Origin: Sulfurimonas sp.
Lineage (GTDB): Bacteria; Campylobacterota; Campylobacteria; Campylobacterales; Sulfurimonadaceae
Length of the DNA stretch: 64,000 bases
Direction of reading: 5' to 3'
Assembly: GCA_021732045.1 (NCBI GenBank)
Contig: JAKFWK010000004.1
Location: forward strand, 219,614 to 283,613
The position numbers and the translations under genes were made by a program. Numbering within the stretch: position 1 is the first letter of the stretch; each line of letters begins with the position of its first letter. The notes beneath the pieces were generated by a model. The model had not been told where the DNA came from, did not search any database, and saw only the letters and a list, made by a program, of their open reading frames with translations. Positions 10,701-18,591 of the stretch are shown here, in pieces.

Positions 10701-11277
10701 CCAAGAGAGCGCCATCACTTAGGGTTGTGTGAAATGAAGCAGAAGCGCCACTTGCATTAAAATCATTTGTATCCACACCGGCTAGTTTAAAGTTAAAATC
10801 ATCAGCAGAAATCTCAAACTTCTCTTTTTTTGTTAAATCTTTATAGTTAAATATTGCATTTGTAACACTCACGGCATCAAATATTAGCCTCGACGTTGTG
10901 CTGTTATCATCCTCTTTCTTTTTGATTATCTTCATAAAGTTAAAAGTTTTGTCTTTGTTATAAACCACAAAAAGTTCTGGTTTTTCTAAGAGAATATTTT
11001 TTATATGAACTGCTCCATACAGCATTGAGTGTGGCTCTAGGTTAACTTCAAGTTTTTTAACTGTTGCTACTTTTTCATCCTCAAGAGTGCTAAGAGTGAT
11101 TTCATTTAGAGTGATTTTAAAAGAAAAAGGGTTAAAAGATATACTACTAACTGAAATTTTACCATTTGTTTTCTCGGACATAACCTTGGAAATCAAAGGT
11201 TTTGATATTAGTGGGAGAAGAACAAAACCAAAGATGGCATAGCCCAGAAGTAGATAAGTAAGAACTTTTTTATACAT
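7762..11277 (-). CDS. DUF748 / AsmA-like giant envelope protein, copy 2
   Basis: The 1,171-residue product is identical to the one at 2037-5552. The gene is divergent from the intact EAL-HDOD gene, with about 100 bases between the two starts, which must hold both promoters. This arrangement is the ancestral left-hand neighbourhood of the EAL-HDOD gene. Confidence 0.8.
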   Translation of the reverse strand: MYKKVLTYLLLGYAIFGFVLLPLISKPLISKVMSEKTNGKISVSSISFNPFSFKITLNEITLSTLEDEKVATVKKLEVNLEPHSMLYGAVHIKNILLEKPELFVVYNKDKTFNFMKIIKKKEDDNSTTSRLIFDAVSVTNAIFNYKDLTKKEKFEISADDFNFKLAGVDTNDFNASGASASFHTTLSDGALLEFKSNIRGFKPLVVEGNLSLSGSRLFTDWKYIKDNLAVEVADGKLYFRTKFFLNLDDLNSTKLDDLYLGVDDLRIKPKDKSADIIRLKSFKVAGVTVLPLKKNLQINSILVDSLNLKVEKSATKEIDLLNYLKFKQDKKENGTQSEQNSTKALWSVNVGKISLQKIEADFMDRSIVSGVNTKLNELNLEMKNLTLLGEKPFSYNLDFALNDSLKCASSGDVIHKKLEINSYTKCSNLDVMQFLPYIDEAASKELKTYAVSLKKAYLDFDFNASIKDENSKIGAVVKNANLALRDFELKRRDRDEKIVSFERFEVNSTNLDTQTKAVTIGKVTLNGLDLFAKKDKNSIMSFVGLIEPKEQTSDPKDATAKKDDKKYNLTLKELELNSAKTTFMDESVKGTPTTTLDKMDLRAKNISSKENSWLKYDLSLRVNNAGNISSKGELKHTPLEQKGTAEFKKISLKEITPYLQDSTFLKISDGYLNLNVKTEYKQNSQKPDATVNGSLSVDEFFLHDSRDNSSVASFSKADVKSFAFKTSPNSLYIDEVALNSFYVDAVIDKNKSMNLSKLMKPKAQKKQTSKDKNETKEATKDAMAFKLAKLKVSNGSANFADYSLPINFKTSIHDLSGSVYAISNSKGEISLVDIDGEVDEYGSTKLKGSLESANPKSFMDLDFNFKNINLSSASGYSAQFAGYKIAKGKLFLDLKYKIKDSKLLSKNSVIIKKIELGDAIEDKSITKLPLGFAIALLEDSDGVIDIDMPIEGNVDAPDFKYGTVVLSVLKNLIVKAVTSPFKFLGSLMGIDGDKLKYIEFEPAREVLLPSEREKLDTLSSLLIKKPKISLTIQASFDNEKDKRALRIQKLKERVIQISKQEHATTEILEKILMTSESKSSLKAIKESVKKRVKEDAVASEYQKELFEKCLNTQAVSSDELRNMANKRAKTIWDYLVVAKRNSADRVLLKEIKEINEKDGDFVKTELKIEIK

Positions 11278-11376
11278 TTTAAGCCTTTTAACAAGTGCTA
11301 GATTTTAACAAATATCGCCTTAAAGCTCTTTACTTAATAGTTTATGTCATAATTTACAAGATCAAGGATAAAGAAG

Positions 11377-12594
11377 ATGAATATAATAAATATATCTAAA
11401 CAGAAGATATTTAATAGTAAAAATGAAGTTTATGCCTATGAGCTAATATTTAAAAATAGCTCAAATATGCCAACCGGTCTCTCGGATAGTGTAAAAGGAA
11501 CTGCTCAGCTCATAATGAGCTCTATAACCAGTGCAGAACTTGACAAACTGCTTGGAAAACAGACCTTGGCTTTTGTTGATATAGATGAAATCACCCTAAC
11601 AAAAGGGATTTTAGAAGTGCTTGATAAGGATAGATTTGTTTTAAATATACTTGAAGATATTCATCTTGATGAAAATATAATAAGCAAAATTATACAGTAC
11701 AGAAAAAGAGGATTTCGGCTATCGCTAGAGCATTTTGATTCGAGTGCACAAATGATAACAAAGTTCAGTAGACTGTTTAACTATATTGACATAATCAAAA
11801 TGGATACAGCGTTATCTGAGCCTGAGAATCTAGAGAAGGTTATGCATAAATTTAAAGGCACTAGAATCAAACTTTTGGCTCAAAATATTGAAACCAAAGA
11901 TGACTTTAGAAAATATCAAGATATGGGATTTGATCTATTTCAAGGGTATTATCTTGATAGACCTGAAGTTATGGAGATAGTAGGACTTAAAGAACCTACT
12001 CAATTTATCATACTGCAACTAATCAAAATCATCAAAGCAGACAATAGTAATAATGAAAAATTAGAAGAGTTTCTAAAAAAACAGGCTGATTTATCATTTA
12101 AGCTTATTCAGTACTTCAATAATTCACATAAACTAGGTGTCAAAGTTGAATCTTTGCCTCAAGTAATCAATCTGATGGGCAGAGATAAGCTACTGCGATG
12201 GCTTTTGGTCTATCTCTACTCAGAGGTCTCTAAAAGTCCTGCGTCAAAGACTCTCTTGGAGATGGCAATAAAAAGAGCTGAGAGAATGGAAGCGGATGCG
12301 CATCCAAACAACAAAGGCAAAGCCTATCTTGCTGGTATGCTCTCTTTGATGGGTTCTATTTTTGAGATGGATATTAAAGAGTTAATGAATCATATAAATC
12401 TTGATAGTGATATCACTTCTTTGATTCTTGATAAAAAAGGAATTTTTGCTCCTAGTCTTATGCGAGCTGAGCAGGCAGAAAAAGAGTATCTAAAAAAAGT
12501 TATGATGGCAAATTTCGATAAACTTTCAACAACAGATTTAATCAACACACTCGAGTACGGCGGAGTTGAGATAGACAAAAATAAGATTTTATAA
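11377..12594 (+). CDS. EAL-HDOD signalling protein (YuxH-like), degenerate EAL
   Basis: The protein has 405 residues. Residues 1 to about 200 are an EAL-type fold in which the signature is replaced by YELIF (residues 21-25) and the downstream catalytic region reads QNIETKDDF, then FQGYYL. The glutamate-alanine-leucine motif and several metal ligands are missing, so c-di-GMP hydrolysis is unlikely. Residues about 205-395 form an HDOD domain (LSFKLIQYFNNS near the start). This two-domain layout is known in bacterial regulators of motility and signalling, where it acts by protein binding. The gene ends 12 bases before the next start, so the pair is likely co-transcribed. The ribosome binding site is AAGGATAAAGAAG. 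Confidence 0.88.
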   Translation: MNIINISKQKIFNSKNEVYAYELIFKNSSNMPTGLSDSVKGTAQLIMSSITSAELDKLLGKQTLAFVDIDEITLTKGILEVLDKDRFVLNILEDIHLDENIISKIIQYRKRGFRLSLEHFDSSAQMITKFSRLFNYIDIIKMDTALSEPENLEKVMHKFKGTRIKLLAQNIETKDDFRKYQDMGFDLFQGYYLDRPEVMEIVGLKEPTQFIILQLIKIIKADNSNNEKLEEFLKKQADLSFKLIQYFNNSHKLGVKVESLPQVINLMGRDKLLRWLLVYLYSEVSKSPASKTLLEMAIKRAERMEADAHPNNKGKAYLAGMLSLMGSIFEMDIKELMNHINLDSDITSLILDKKGIFAPSLMRAEQAEKEYLKKVMMANFDKLSTTDLINTLEYGGVEIDKNKIL

Positions 12595-12606
12595 ATAGAG
12601 GTAAAA

Positions 12607-13059
12607 ATGGGAACAGAGTTGATTATATATATGATTCTTGGACTTGTTGTTGTTTTAGCATTTTTAATGCTGTTGCTCTTTTTAAGCCCTAAAAAAGGTG
12701 CCGTAGCAGAACAAAATAGCAATCAAGTCAGTAAAAATTATGAACCAAAAATAATAACTAGAACAGACTTGGACTATCTTTTAGGGGTCATAAAAAACAA
12801 AGGTACAACCACAAAAGAGCTAGCCACTGTTCTTGATTTAGTTATAAAACATCATGGCGTTATTGCTAAAAAGCTAGGCATAAGAGCGCATCCTGATTTT
12901 GACATATATGTTGATATTATTCTGACGATTTGTAGGCATAAAAATACAAATAAAAATATTGTTGTAAAATTTGATAAAGAGCTTGTAGCACTAAATCCTG
13001 ACTACAAAGAGGAGATTAACGACGCTATCACAAAAGGCTTAAACTCTAGAGGGATTTAA
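12607..13059 (+). CDS. Hypothetical protein with one N-terminal membrane helix
   Basis: The 150-residue protein has a transmembrane helix at residues about 5-27, then a low-complexity linker, then a folded cytoplasmic region of about 90 residues with the helical pattern TTKELATVLDLVIKHHG. GAGGT is found six bases before the ATG. Its position 12 bases after the EAL-HDOD gene suggests that the two work together. I do not recognise the family. Confidence 0.7.
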   Translation: MGTELIIYMILGLVVVLAFLMLLLFLSPKKGAVAEQNSNQVSKNYEPKIITRTDLDYLLGVIKNKGTTTKELATVLDLVIKHHGVIAKKLGIRAHPDFDIYVDIILTICRHKNTNKNIVVKFDKELVALNPDYKEEINDAITKGLNSRGI

Positions 13060-13061
13060 TA

Positions 13062-13652
13062 TCAATCACATTGAAGCACAGATCTTTTAACCTTAAAAGC
13101 TTTTGCTAAAAAGTATATAGTAAGAACTTCTATGCCAAGAAGCAAAAAGTGCATCGTATAAACTTGCTCCTGTTTGCCTTGCATATCAAAGGCAAATTCA
13201 AGAATTTTATAAAAACCATAAGACAAAAGCATCCCAAAGAGGTACCCTTTTTGATTTGTCATATCCACAAAACTTAGTATTTGCCTCTTTTTTAAAAAAA
13301 GTGTCTCAGCCCTTGTTAGATAAGCCCCAAAGGTAAAAGTGAGCTGATATCCAGCATACACAACAAGAGCGCTTTGGTAATTATATGAAAATATCAAAAA
13401 ATATGTAACCATAAAAAAGGCGACAACCTCAACAAGAAGTGAGATTTTAAAAAAGTATGGAATTGTTAATATTTTATGATAAAACTTAGCCACAAAGAGC
13501 ATACCAAGAGCGAGCATTATCCCGCCCAAACTATAAACTGAAGGCTCAAGTGGAGCATAAATGGTAAATATACTCCCAACAGATATGCCCAAAAACAGAG
13601 AGTTAAAGAATTTGTACTTTATAAAATCTCGTGGATTTATCTCTGTTTTCAA
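13062..13652 (-). CDS. Hypothetical polytopic membrane protein
   Basis: The 196-residue protein is strongly hydrophobic with about six predicted membrane segments and short polar loops. It ends with a basic cytoplasmic tail containing a single cysteine. It converges with the preceding gene (two bases between the stops) and lies nine bases downstream of the TonB-dependent receptor on the same strand. Co-expression with the receptor is therefore likely, and a role in uptake of the receptor's ligand is possible. No family motif is recognised. Confidence 0.65.
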   Translation of the reverse strand: MKTEINPRDFIKYKFFNSLFLGISVGSIFTIYAPLEPSVYSLGGIMLALGMLFVAKFYHKILTIPYFFKISLLVEVVAFFMVTYFLIFSYNYQSALVVYAGYQLTFTFGAYLTRAETLFLKKRQILSFVDMTNQKGYLFGMLLSYGFYKILEFAFDMQGKQEQVYTMHFLLLGIEVLTIYFLAKAFKVKRSVLQCD

Positions 13653-13661
13653 CTCTCTGCC

Positions 13662-15716
13662 TTAAAACTTGATTTTTAGTCCCGCAATGGCGGTTGTTGT
13701 GTAGTTAACAGGATAGATGGCGTCATCGCTAACCCATAGTCCATTTTTTTGGTTAAATAGATTGTTTATTTTAGCAAAAAATTCATAGTTCTCTTTTTTA
13801 TATGTCGCTGAAATATCGGTACTTTTGTAAGCATCTTGTTTTTGTGAGAAGCTATTGCTAAAGTCATCCATGGCATATGCATCGCTTCTGTATGTCTGTG
13901 TAAGAGCCACTGTTGTATGCTGAGTCAGCAGATAATTAAGCGTTGCTTTTATGTTGTGATTGCTGACACCAGGAAGTTTTTTACCGCTAAAATCTTCCCC
14001 GTTTTCTCTCTCTTTGTCTATAATCGCCTGCACAAAATTGTAATTTAATGCAACGCTAAATGTATTTGAGAGAAGATATTTGTCATAAACATCTATACCG
14101 TATTTATGAGATTTGTCTATGTTTGTATTTTTAGAGTTTGTGTATGATGGGTCGGCGTAGTAGTAAATCTCATCATTTAAACTGATGTAATATGCTGAGA
14201 GTTTTAGCTTGTTGTTGTCTATTATATTGCTGTATCCAATAGTTATGGAGTCTGCTTTGCTTGGATTTATAAAACCATTGAAGCTAACCACTCCTGTCCA
14301 ATCTTTGTTAAAAAACCTATCAATATCAGGGGCTTGATAAGAGTGAGCATAGTTTAAGAACAATGAACTATCTCTGCTTATCATATAGTTATAGCCCAGT
14401 TCTGCACCATAAAGCGAGTGAGAATTTTCCAGATTATTGCCAGTGTCTCTAAACTTATAATTCACAGTTTCATATCTATAACCAGCTTTTATGGAGTGGT
14501 CGCCAAACCTAAAATTGCTCATAATAAAACCAGCAAGATTGTTTTTTGTGGTTTCATTTGCAACAGAGTAAGAGGTAACATGAGAATCTCTCTCTCCATT
14601 TAAAAGGTCTAAGCCAGCAGAGATGCTTAGTGCGTCTGTAAGATTGTTTTTTGTGGTTTCATTTGCAACAGAGTAAGAGGTAACATGAGAATCTCTCTCT
14701 CCATTTAAAAGGTCTAAGCCAGCAGAGATGCTTAGTGCGTCTGTAGCGTACTCAAAAGTGGTTTTTGCAGAGTTATATTTGTAATCGGCAATGGAGGAGT
14801 AAGTTATAAAATTTGATGTTTTCTCCTCATGGTTTGCATCAACATTTAAAGATAAATTGCTGTTTATCTGGTAGCTCATGCCTGCATTTACCGCATCTGT
14901 ATCAAACTTTTGATGTGATGATACACTGCTTCCATAGGCATTTGTACCTTGTTGAGATGGATCGTTCTCATACTCAAACTCTTTCATGGTTCCGCCATAT
15001 ATAACATCAATTCTCGCAAATGAGGCTCCAGCCCTTAGTTCTAGCTCTTTTGTCGGTATATAGCTTATGTTAAGTGAAGCGGTTTTAAGTTTACTATTGT
15101 CTTTGCCGCCGACACTATCAACATTGCGAATACCATCACTTTTTTGCACCTCACCACTCGCGCTTATGGAAAGTTTATCATCACTATGTCCCAGATAAAA
15201 AGAGCCATCAGCCATACCATAGGTTCCGCCATAGACAGAAACCTCTCTGGTGCTATCTTTTTTGGTTAAAATGTTTATGACTCCGGCATTTGCACCATCA
15301 CCATTAGCTACAATCCCGCCGGATTTTATAATCTCAATTCTCTCAATAGAAGCCGGCGAAATTGCAGATAATAACGGAGCGACCATATCGATATTGTTCA
15401 ATCTTCTGCCATCAACCGTTACAACTATATTTTGATACCCATCACCTATGCCAAACCCTCTCATGTCAAGCTTTTGCGTAAATGGGTTTCCGTAAGCAGG
15501 CATAGCTATAACGGATGTTTGCTGATTTAAAAACTCATAAATATTCTGTACATGAGCTTTTTGTATATCGCTTGAAGTGTAAATTTCTATGGCATCAGTT
15601 GATCTTAATTCATCTGTTTTTATAAGCGTAGATTTAATAACAAGCGGTTCAAGCTCAATCGTTTGAGCAACTAAGATGGTTGAAGTTAGCAGTGATAAAA
15701 GTATCTTTATTTTCAT
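13662..15716 (-). CDS. TonB-dependent outer-membrane receptor
   Basis: From the ATG at 15716 the protein has 684 residues with a clear signal peptide (KIKILLSLLTSTILVAQ). An upstream in-frame ATG at 15809 would bury the signal peptide and is rejected. The plug domain (residues about 20-140) contains DMRGFGIGDGYQ and a run of IERIEIIKSGG, the usual plug landmarks. The rest is a 22-strand-type barrel ending in the aromatic-rich terminus LKIKF. The ligand cannot be told from sequence; siderophores, haem, cobalamin and metal chelates are all possible. Residues about 324-393 contain a perfect 35-residue tandem repeat. Confidence 0.9.
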   Translation of the reverse strand: MKIKILLSLLTSTILVAQTIELEPLVIKSTLIKTDELRSTDAIEIYTSSDIQKAHVQNIYEFLNQQTSVIAMPAYGNPFTQKLDMRGFGIGDGYQNIVVTVDGRRLNNIDMVAPLLSAISPASIERIEIIKSGGIVANGDGANAGVINILTKKDSTREVSVYGGTYGMADGSFYLGHSDDKLSISASGEVQKSDGIRNVDSVGGKDNSKLKTASLNISYIPTKELELRAGASFARIDVIYGGTMKEFEYENDPSQQGTNAYGSSVSSHQKFDTDAVNAGMSYQINSNLSLNVDANHEEKTSNFITYSSIADYKYNSAKTTFEYATDALSISAGLDLLNGERDSHVTSYSVANETTKNNLTDALSISAGLDLLNGERDSHVTSYSVANETTKNNLAGFIMSNFRFGDHSIKAGYRYETVNYKFRDTGNNLENSHSLYGAELGYNYMISRDSSLFLNYAHSYQAPDIDRFFNKDWTGVVSFNGFINPSKADSITIGYSNIIDNNKLKLSAYYISLNDEIYYYADPSYTNSKNTNIDKSHKYGIDVYDKYLLSNTFSVALNYNFVQAIIDKERENGEDFSGKKLPGVSNHNIKATLNYLLTQHTTVALTQTYRSDAYAMDDFSNSFSQKQDAYKSTDISATYKKENYEFFAKINNLFNQKNGLWVSDDAIYPVNYTTTAIAGLKIKF
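14536..14640. repeat. 105-bp tandem repeat inside the TonB receptor, copy 1
   Basis: This is the first of two adjacent identical 105-base units. The length is a multiple of three, so the frame is kept and the receptor gains 35 residues. The flanks share only one base of homology. Confidence 0.95.
14641..14745. repeat. 105-bp tandem repeat inside the TonB receptor, copy 2
   Basis: This is the second identical unit. The repeated peptide begins DALSISAGLDLL, a typical barrel strand, and holds about one beta-hairpin. The extra copy would add two strands or enlarge an extracellular loop. Absence of any mismatch points to a very recent slip or an assembly error. Confidence 0.95.
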
Positions 15717-15753
15717 TTTTTGTCCATAGTTAATTTTTTTGTACTTTAGAAAA

Positions 15754-16077
15754 TTAAAGAAATGGTGGAGAAACGGCGTTTTTAAGGGATTTGAAGTAGT
15801 AAAAGTCAAGTTTTTGGGATGGAAAGAGTTGGAGTATTTTTTTGGTGCGTTTTAGATAGTAACAGTTGCAATGACAAGGTTTTTTAGAGAGCTCTAGCGT
15901 GCAAAGTGTGGCTATGTCCTCTTCTTCTAACTCTTCTTGTTGTTCACCGCCAAAAAAACCAACCATATGAAACGCCTCCACTCTCGCAGCATTAGCATTT
16001 AGCGTAACTTGGTTAGTAGTTGCAGTAATAGCTCTTAGGGTAAAGTAGTTTTTACCGAAACCTTTTGGAAGATGCAA
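15754..16077 (-). CDS. Possible small cysteine-containing protein before the TonB receptor
   Basis: An open frame of 107 codons fills most of the 417-base space between the receptor and the NFACT gene. It begins at TTG 16077 without a convincing Shine-Dalgarno; an in-frame stop lies just upstream. It has an acidic stretch (EELEEEDIATL) and a cysteine cluster, CHCNC, that could bind metal. There is no signal peptide. It may be a real small gene co-transcribed with the receptor, the remnant of one, or an accidental frame in a leader region. I recognise no family. The rest of this interval (15717-15753 and 16078-16133) shows only AT-rich promoter-like DNA. Confidence 0.35.
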   Translation of the reverse strand: MHLPKGFGKNYFTLRAITATTNQVTLNANAARVEAFHMVGFFGGEQQEELEEEDIATLCTLELSKKPCHCNCYYLKRTKKILQLFPSQKLDFYYFKSLKNAVSPPFL

Positions 16078-16133
16078 GCGGACTCTTTTATTTTTTTGCG
16101 ATTATAACTAAAAAAGTAGGCTAGAATTCTTTT

Positions 16134-17462
16134 ATGAAACTATCACACCTAAAACAAATTAACTCATATTTAAAAAAATTTAAAAAAATATCAGCTATCT
16201 ATAGAGTAAGCGATACCATTGTAAAAATTGTTTTTGATAGAGACGATGAGCTCTATTTTGAGATGCAAAGAAGCAATTCAAAGATATTTAAATGTGCTGC
16301 TTATCCTCGTTCAAAGGTTTACAATGCGCCTTTTGATGTGGTTTTATCAAAGAGATTTAATCGTGCAAATATCTTAAACATAGAACTTCTAAATGGTGAT
16401 AAGATTTTGCATCTTCAAACAACTATCGCCTCGGCCTATAAAGAAGAAAAAACAAATCTGCAAATCGAATTTACCGGAAAATATACAAATGTCATTATTT
16501 TAGATGAGGAGGGTATTGTTTTAGAGGCGCTTCGTCATGTGGATCTCTTTTCATCGTTTCGAGAAGTAAGAGTCGGGCAAAAACTTCTAGATGTTCCGCA
16601 GGCTTCATTTGAGGCAAAAGAGTATCCGCTTGAAGATGTTGAGGTGTTTTTATATGAAGAGTATGAAAAAGAGCTCACAAACAAGCTGATTTCACTAAAA
16701 AAACAGAAGATCTCACTTTTAGAAAAAAAACTTACAAAATTTCAAAAACTATATTCTGGACTCGATGACGAGAACTCGCTTATGGACGAAGCAGTTAAAC
16801 AGAACCATTTTGGAAATCTGCTTTTAGCAAATATGCACAATGTCAAGCCATATCAAAGAGTTCTAAAACTTCTTGATTATGATGGAAGCGAGGTTCAAAT
16901 AGAGTTTCAAAAAGAGTTTTCATCCACCTCTTTGATGGTAAATTCACTTTTTACGAGAAGCAAGAAAGCCAAGCAGAGAGCAGCGCATCTGCATATAGAA
17001 AAAAACTCGCTAGAGGAGAAAATCAAACATATAGAACTTTTTATCCACACCGTTAAAGAGGCAAAAGATATGTCGAAAATAGCACTTCTTTTTCCAAAAA
17101 ATACACAAGCAAAAAAAGTGAAAAGTGAAGATTCCATAGAAATATTCTGGATAGAGGGATATAAGATAGGGGTCGGTAAAAATGAAAAAGGAAACATTGA
17201 ACTACTAAAAAGAGCCAAGGCTAAAGATATCTGGTTGCATATGAAGGGCATGCCATCTACTCATGTCATCATTACAACCGACAAGCAAAATATCCCCATA
17301 AATATCATAGAGGGTGCCGCGAGGTTGTGCGTTGATTTTACAATGTTTCAAAAAGATAAGTTTTTAGTCGATTATACTCCCAGAAGAGAAGTAACTATAC
17401 AGAGCGGGGCGAATGTACTTTACAATAAGTACAAAACCATTGAGGTAGATACAAGAGATTAA
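16134..17462 (+). CDS. NFACT family protein (RqcH/FbpA-like), short form
   Basis: The protein has 442 residues. It has an NFACT-N-like region (residues 1 to about 160), a coiled-coil middle (about 170-310) and an NFACT-R domain near the C-terminus with the family motif DIWLHMKGMPSTHVII. Firmicute RqcH proteins of this family bind stalled 50S subunits and add alanine tails. The present protein is more than 100 residues shorter. Where firmicute RqcH has an Asp-Arg pair needed for tailing, this protein appears to have NGDK, so tailing activity is doubtful. Positioned alone on the plus strand, with a TAGAAT box 13 bases before the ATG. Confidence 0.85.
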   Translation: MKLSHLKQINSYLKKFKKISAIYRVSDTIVKIVFDRDDELYFEMQRSNSKIFKCAAYPRSKVYNAPFDVVLSKRFNRANILNIELLNGDKILHLQTTIASAYKEEKTNLQIEFTGKYTNVIILDEEGIVLEALRHVDLFSSFREVRVGQKLLDVPQASFEAKEYPLEDVEVFLYEEYEKELTNKLISLKKQKISLLEKKLTKFQKLYSGLDDENSLMDEAVKQNHFGNLLLANMHNVKPYQRVLKLLDYDGSEVQIEFQKEFSSTSLMVNSLFTRSKKAKQRAAHLHIEKNSLEEKIKHIELFIHTVKEAKDMSKIALLFPKNTQAKKVKSEDSIEIFWIEGYKIGVGKNEKGNIELLKRAKAKDIWLHMKGMPSTHVIITTDKQNIPINIIEGAARLCVDFTMFQKDKFLVDYTPRREVTIQSGANVLYNKYKTIEVDTRD

Positions 17463-17480
17463 AGTTACAAAGGAGATACT

Positions 17481-17798
17481 ATGTCAATAGATGGAGTTGG
17501 AGGCGTTATTTATGCAAATCAGCAGATACCCAATGTAGCTTCGGTTGTAAACAGTCACAATAATCGTATCGATATGCAAAATGTAATGGCTCAGGCTTCG
17601 CTAAGCGAGAAAGACGAGAAAGTGCTTGAGGTTCGTCCAGCGGAGGAAAACCATCAAGTGGCGTCCGACCGTGAGCATGAAAAGAATGAGGCCGAGCAGG
17701 AAAACAGTAGAAGCAAAAAACATACGCACCCAGAAAATGATGAGAACAAAGAAGAAGCAACACAAAGTCGTCTGCATATATTAGATATTAAAGTGTGA
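17481..17798 (+). CDS. Small hydrophilic hypothetical protein
   Basis: The 105-residue protein has an ordinary N-terminal half and a C-terminal half dominated by Glu, Lys, Asn and His, probably disordered. A good ribosome binding site, AAGGAGATACT, precedes the ATG. It is 18 bases after the NFACT gene and 37 bases before cdsA. No domain is recognised and no membrane segment is seen. Confidence 0.6.
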   Translation: MSIDGVGGVIYANQQIPNVASVVNSHNNRIDMQNVMAQASLSEKDEKVLEVRPAEENHQVASDREHEKNEAEQENSRSKKHTHPENDENKEEATQSRLHILDIKV

Positions 17799-17835
17799 TT
17801 TGTTATCATTATAGCAACACTTATTAGGAACTGTA

Positions 17836-18591
17836 ATGGATATATTTTTTGGCTCAAAAGAGAGAATAACAACAGGTTTAGCCCTTGTTGGTGGAGTTTT
17901 TGTTATTGGTTTTATAAATAACTTTTTTTTAACATGGCTGTTTCTCGGATTGATATATATTTTAGCTTTTAAAGAGGCGATGAAGCTTTTTGGTACAGAA
18001 GACAACGCTCTGCTTGTTTTTGCCATTATAATATGGCTTGTGGCAGGCGTTTATCCTCAAGGTGATGACCTTTTTGTTGTAGCTGGCGTAATTTATGCAA
18101 GCAGAGTAGCTTATGACAGAAATAGAACTTGGAGAAATCTTCTTCCATTTATCTATCCGACAGCTGGGATGCTCTTTATATTTACAATGTATCAAGAGCA
18201 TGGCATGTTATCTCTTCTTTGGCTTCTTGCAATCGTTGCTCTTAGTGATATTGGTGCATATGTGGTCGGTAAAAGTATAGGTAAAACACCATTTAGTCCA
18301 ACTAGCCCAAACAAAACAGCAGAGGGAGTTGTTGGCGGAATAGTTGTTGCAACTTTTGCCGGGATGTTTGTCGGACTCAGCGTAACTACTCTTGGCACAG
18401 CATTTATCATCTCTTTTTTAGTCTCTCTAAGCTCTATTTTTGGAGATCTATTTGAGAGTGCACTAAAGAGAGATGCTGGCGTAAAAGATAGCGGAAATAT
18501 GCTCCCAGGGCATGGCGGTGTGCTTGACAGAATAGACGGCTATCTTTTTGGCGCAATTATAATGCTCGTTCTTCTTCGCGGACTTGTATAG
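17836..18591 (+). CDS. cdsA: Phosphatidate cytidylyltransferase
   Basis: The 251-residue integral membrane enzyme makes CDP-diacylglycerol from phosphatidate and CTP, the branch point of phospholipid synthesis. Several transmembrane segments are present. The C-terminal family signature is complete: SSIFGDLFESALKRDAGVKD followed by PGHGGVLDRIDG, with the metal-binding Asp residues. The stop TAG abuts the TTG start of dxr in the same reading frame. Confidence 0.95.
   Translation: MDIFFGSKERITTGLALVGGVFVIGFINNFFLTWLFLGLIYILAFKEAMKLFGTEDNALLVFAIIIWLVAGVYPQGDDLFVVAGVIYASRVAYDRNRTWRNLLPFIYPTAGMLFIFTMYQEHGMLSLLWLLAIVALSDIGAYVVGKSIGKTPFSPTSPNKTAEGVVGGIVVATFAGMFVGLSVTTLGTAFIISFLVSLSSIFGDLFESALKRDAGVKDSGNMLPGHGGVLDRIDGYLFGAIIMLVLLRGLV

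Larger units (their letters stand above)
5726..11458. repeat. Copy 2 of the tandem duplication, including the 8-bp shared end
   Basis: This is the second identical copy of the unit. Copies 1 and 2 diverge only after the octamer taaaaata (5726-5733 and 11451-11458). After it, the first copy runs into the LapB-like gene again, whereas the second continues into the intact EAL-HDOD gene. The octamer is therefore the microhomology at the novel joint. I see no mismatch between the copies, which means either a very recent event or an assembly artefact. Confidence 0.9.

Noticed and set aside
1..11458. Composite transposon or integrated plasmid as the cause of the duplication
   Set aside because: No transposase, integrase, inverted repeats or target-site duplication are found at the joint; only 8 bases of microhomology.
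15717..15809. Upstream start of the TonB receptor at 15809
   Set aside because: It would place 31 residues before a clear signal peptide, so the ATG at 15716 is preferred.
15717..16133. Cobalamin or other riboswitch before the TonB receptor
   Set aside because: I see no B12-box or TPP-like motif and no strong hairpin series; the interval is better explained by a small frame and AT-rich promoter DNA.
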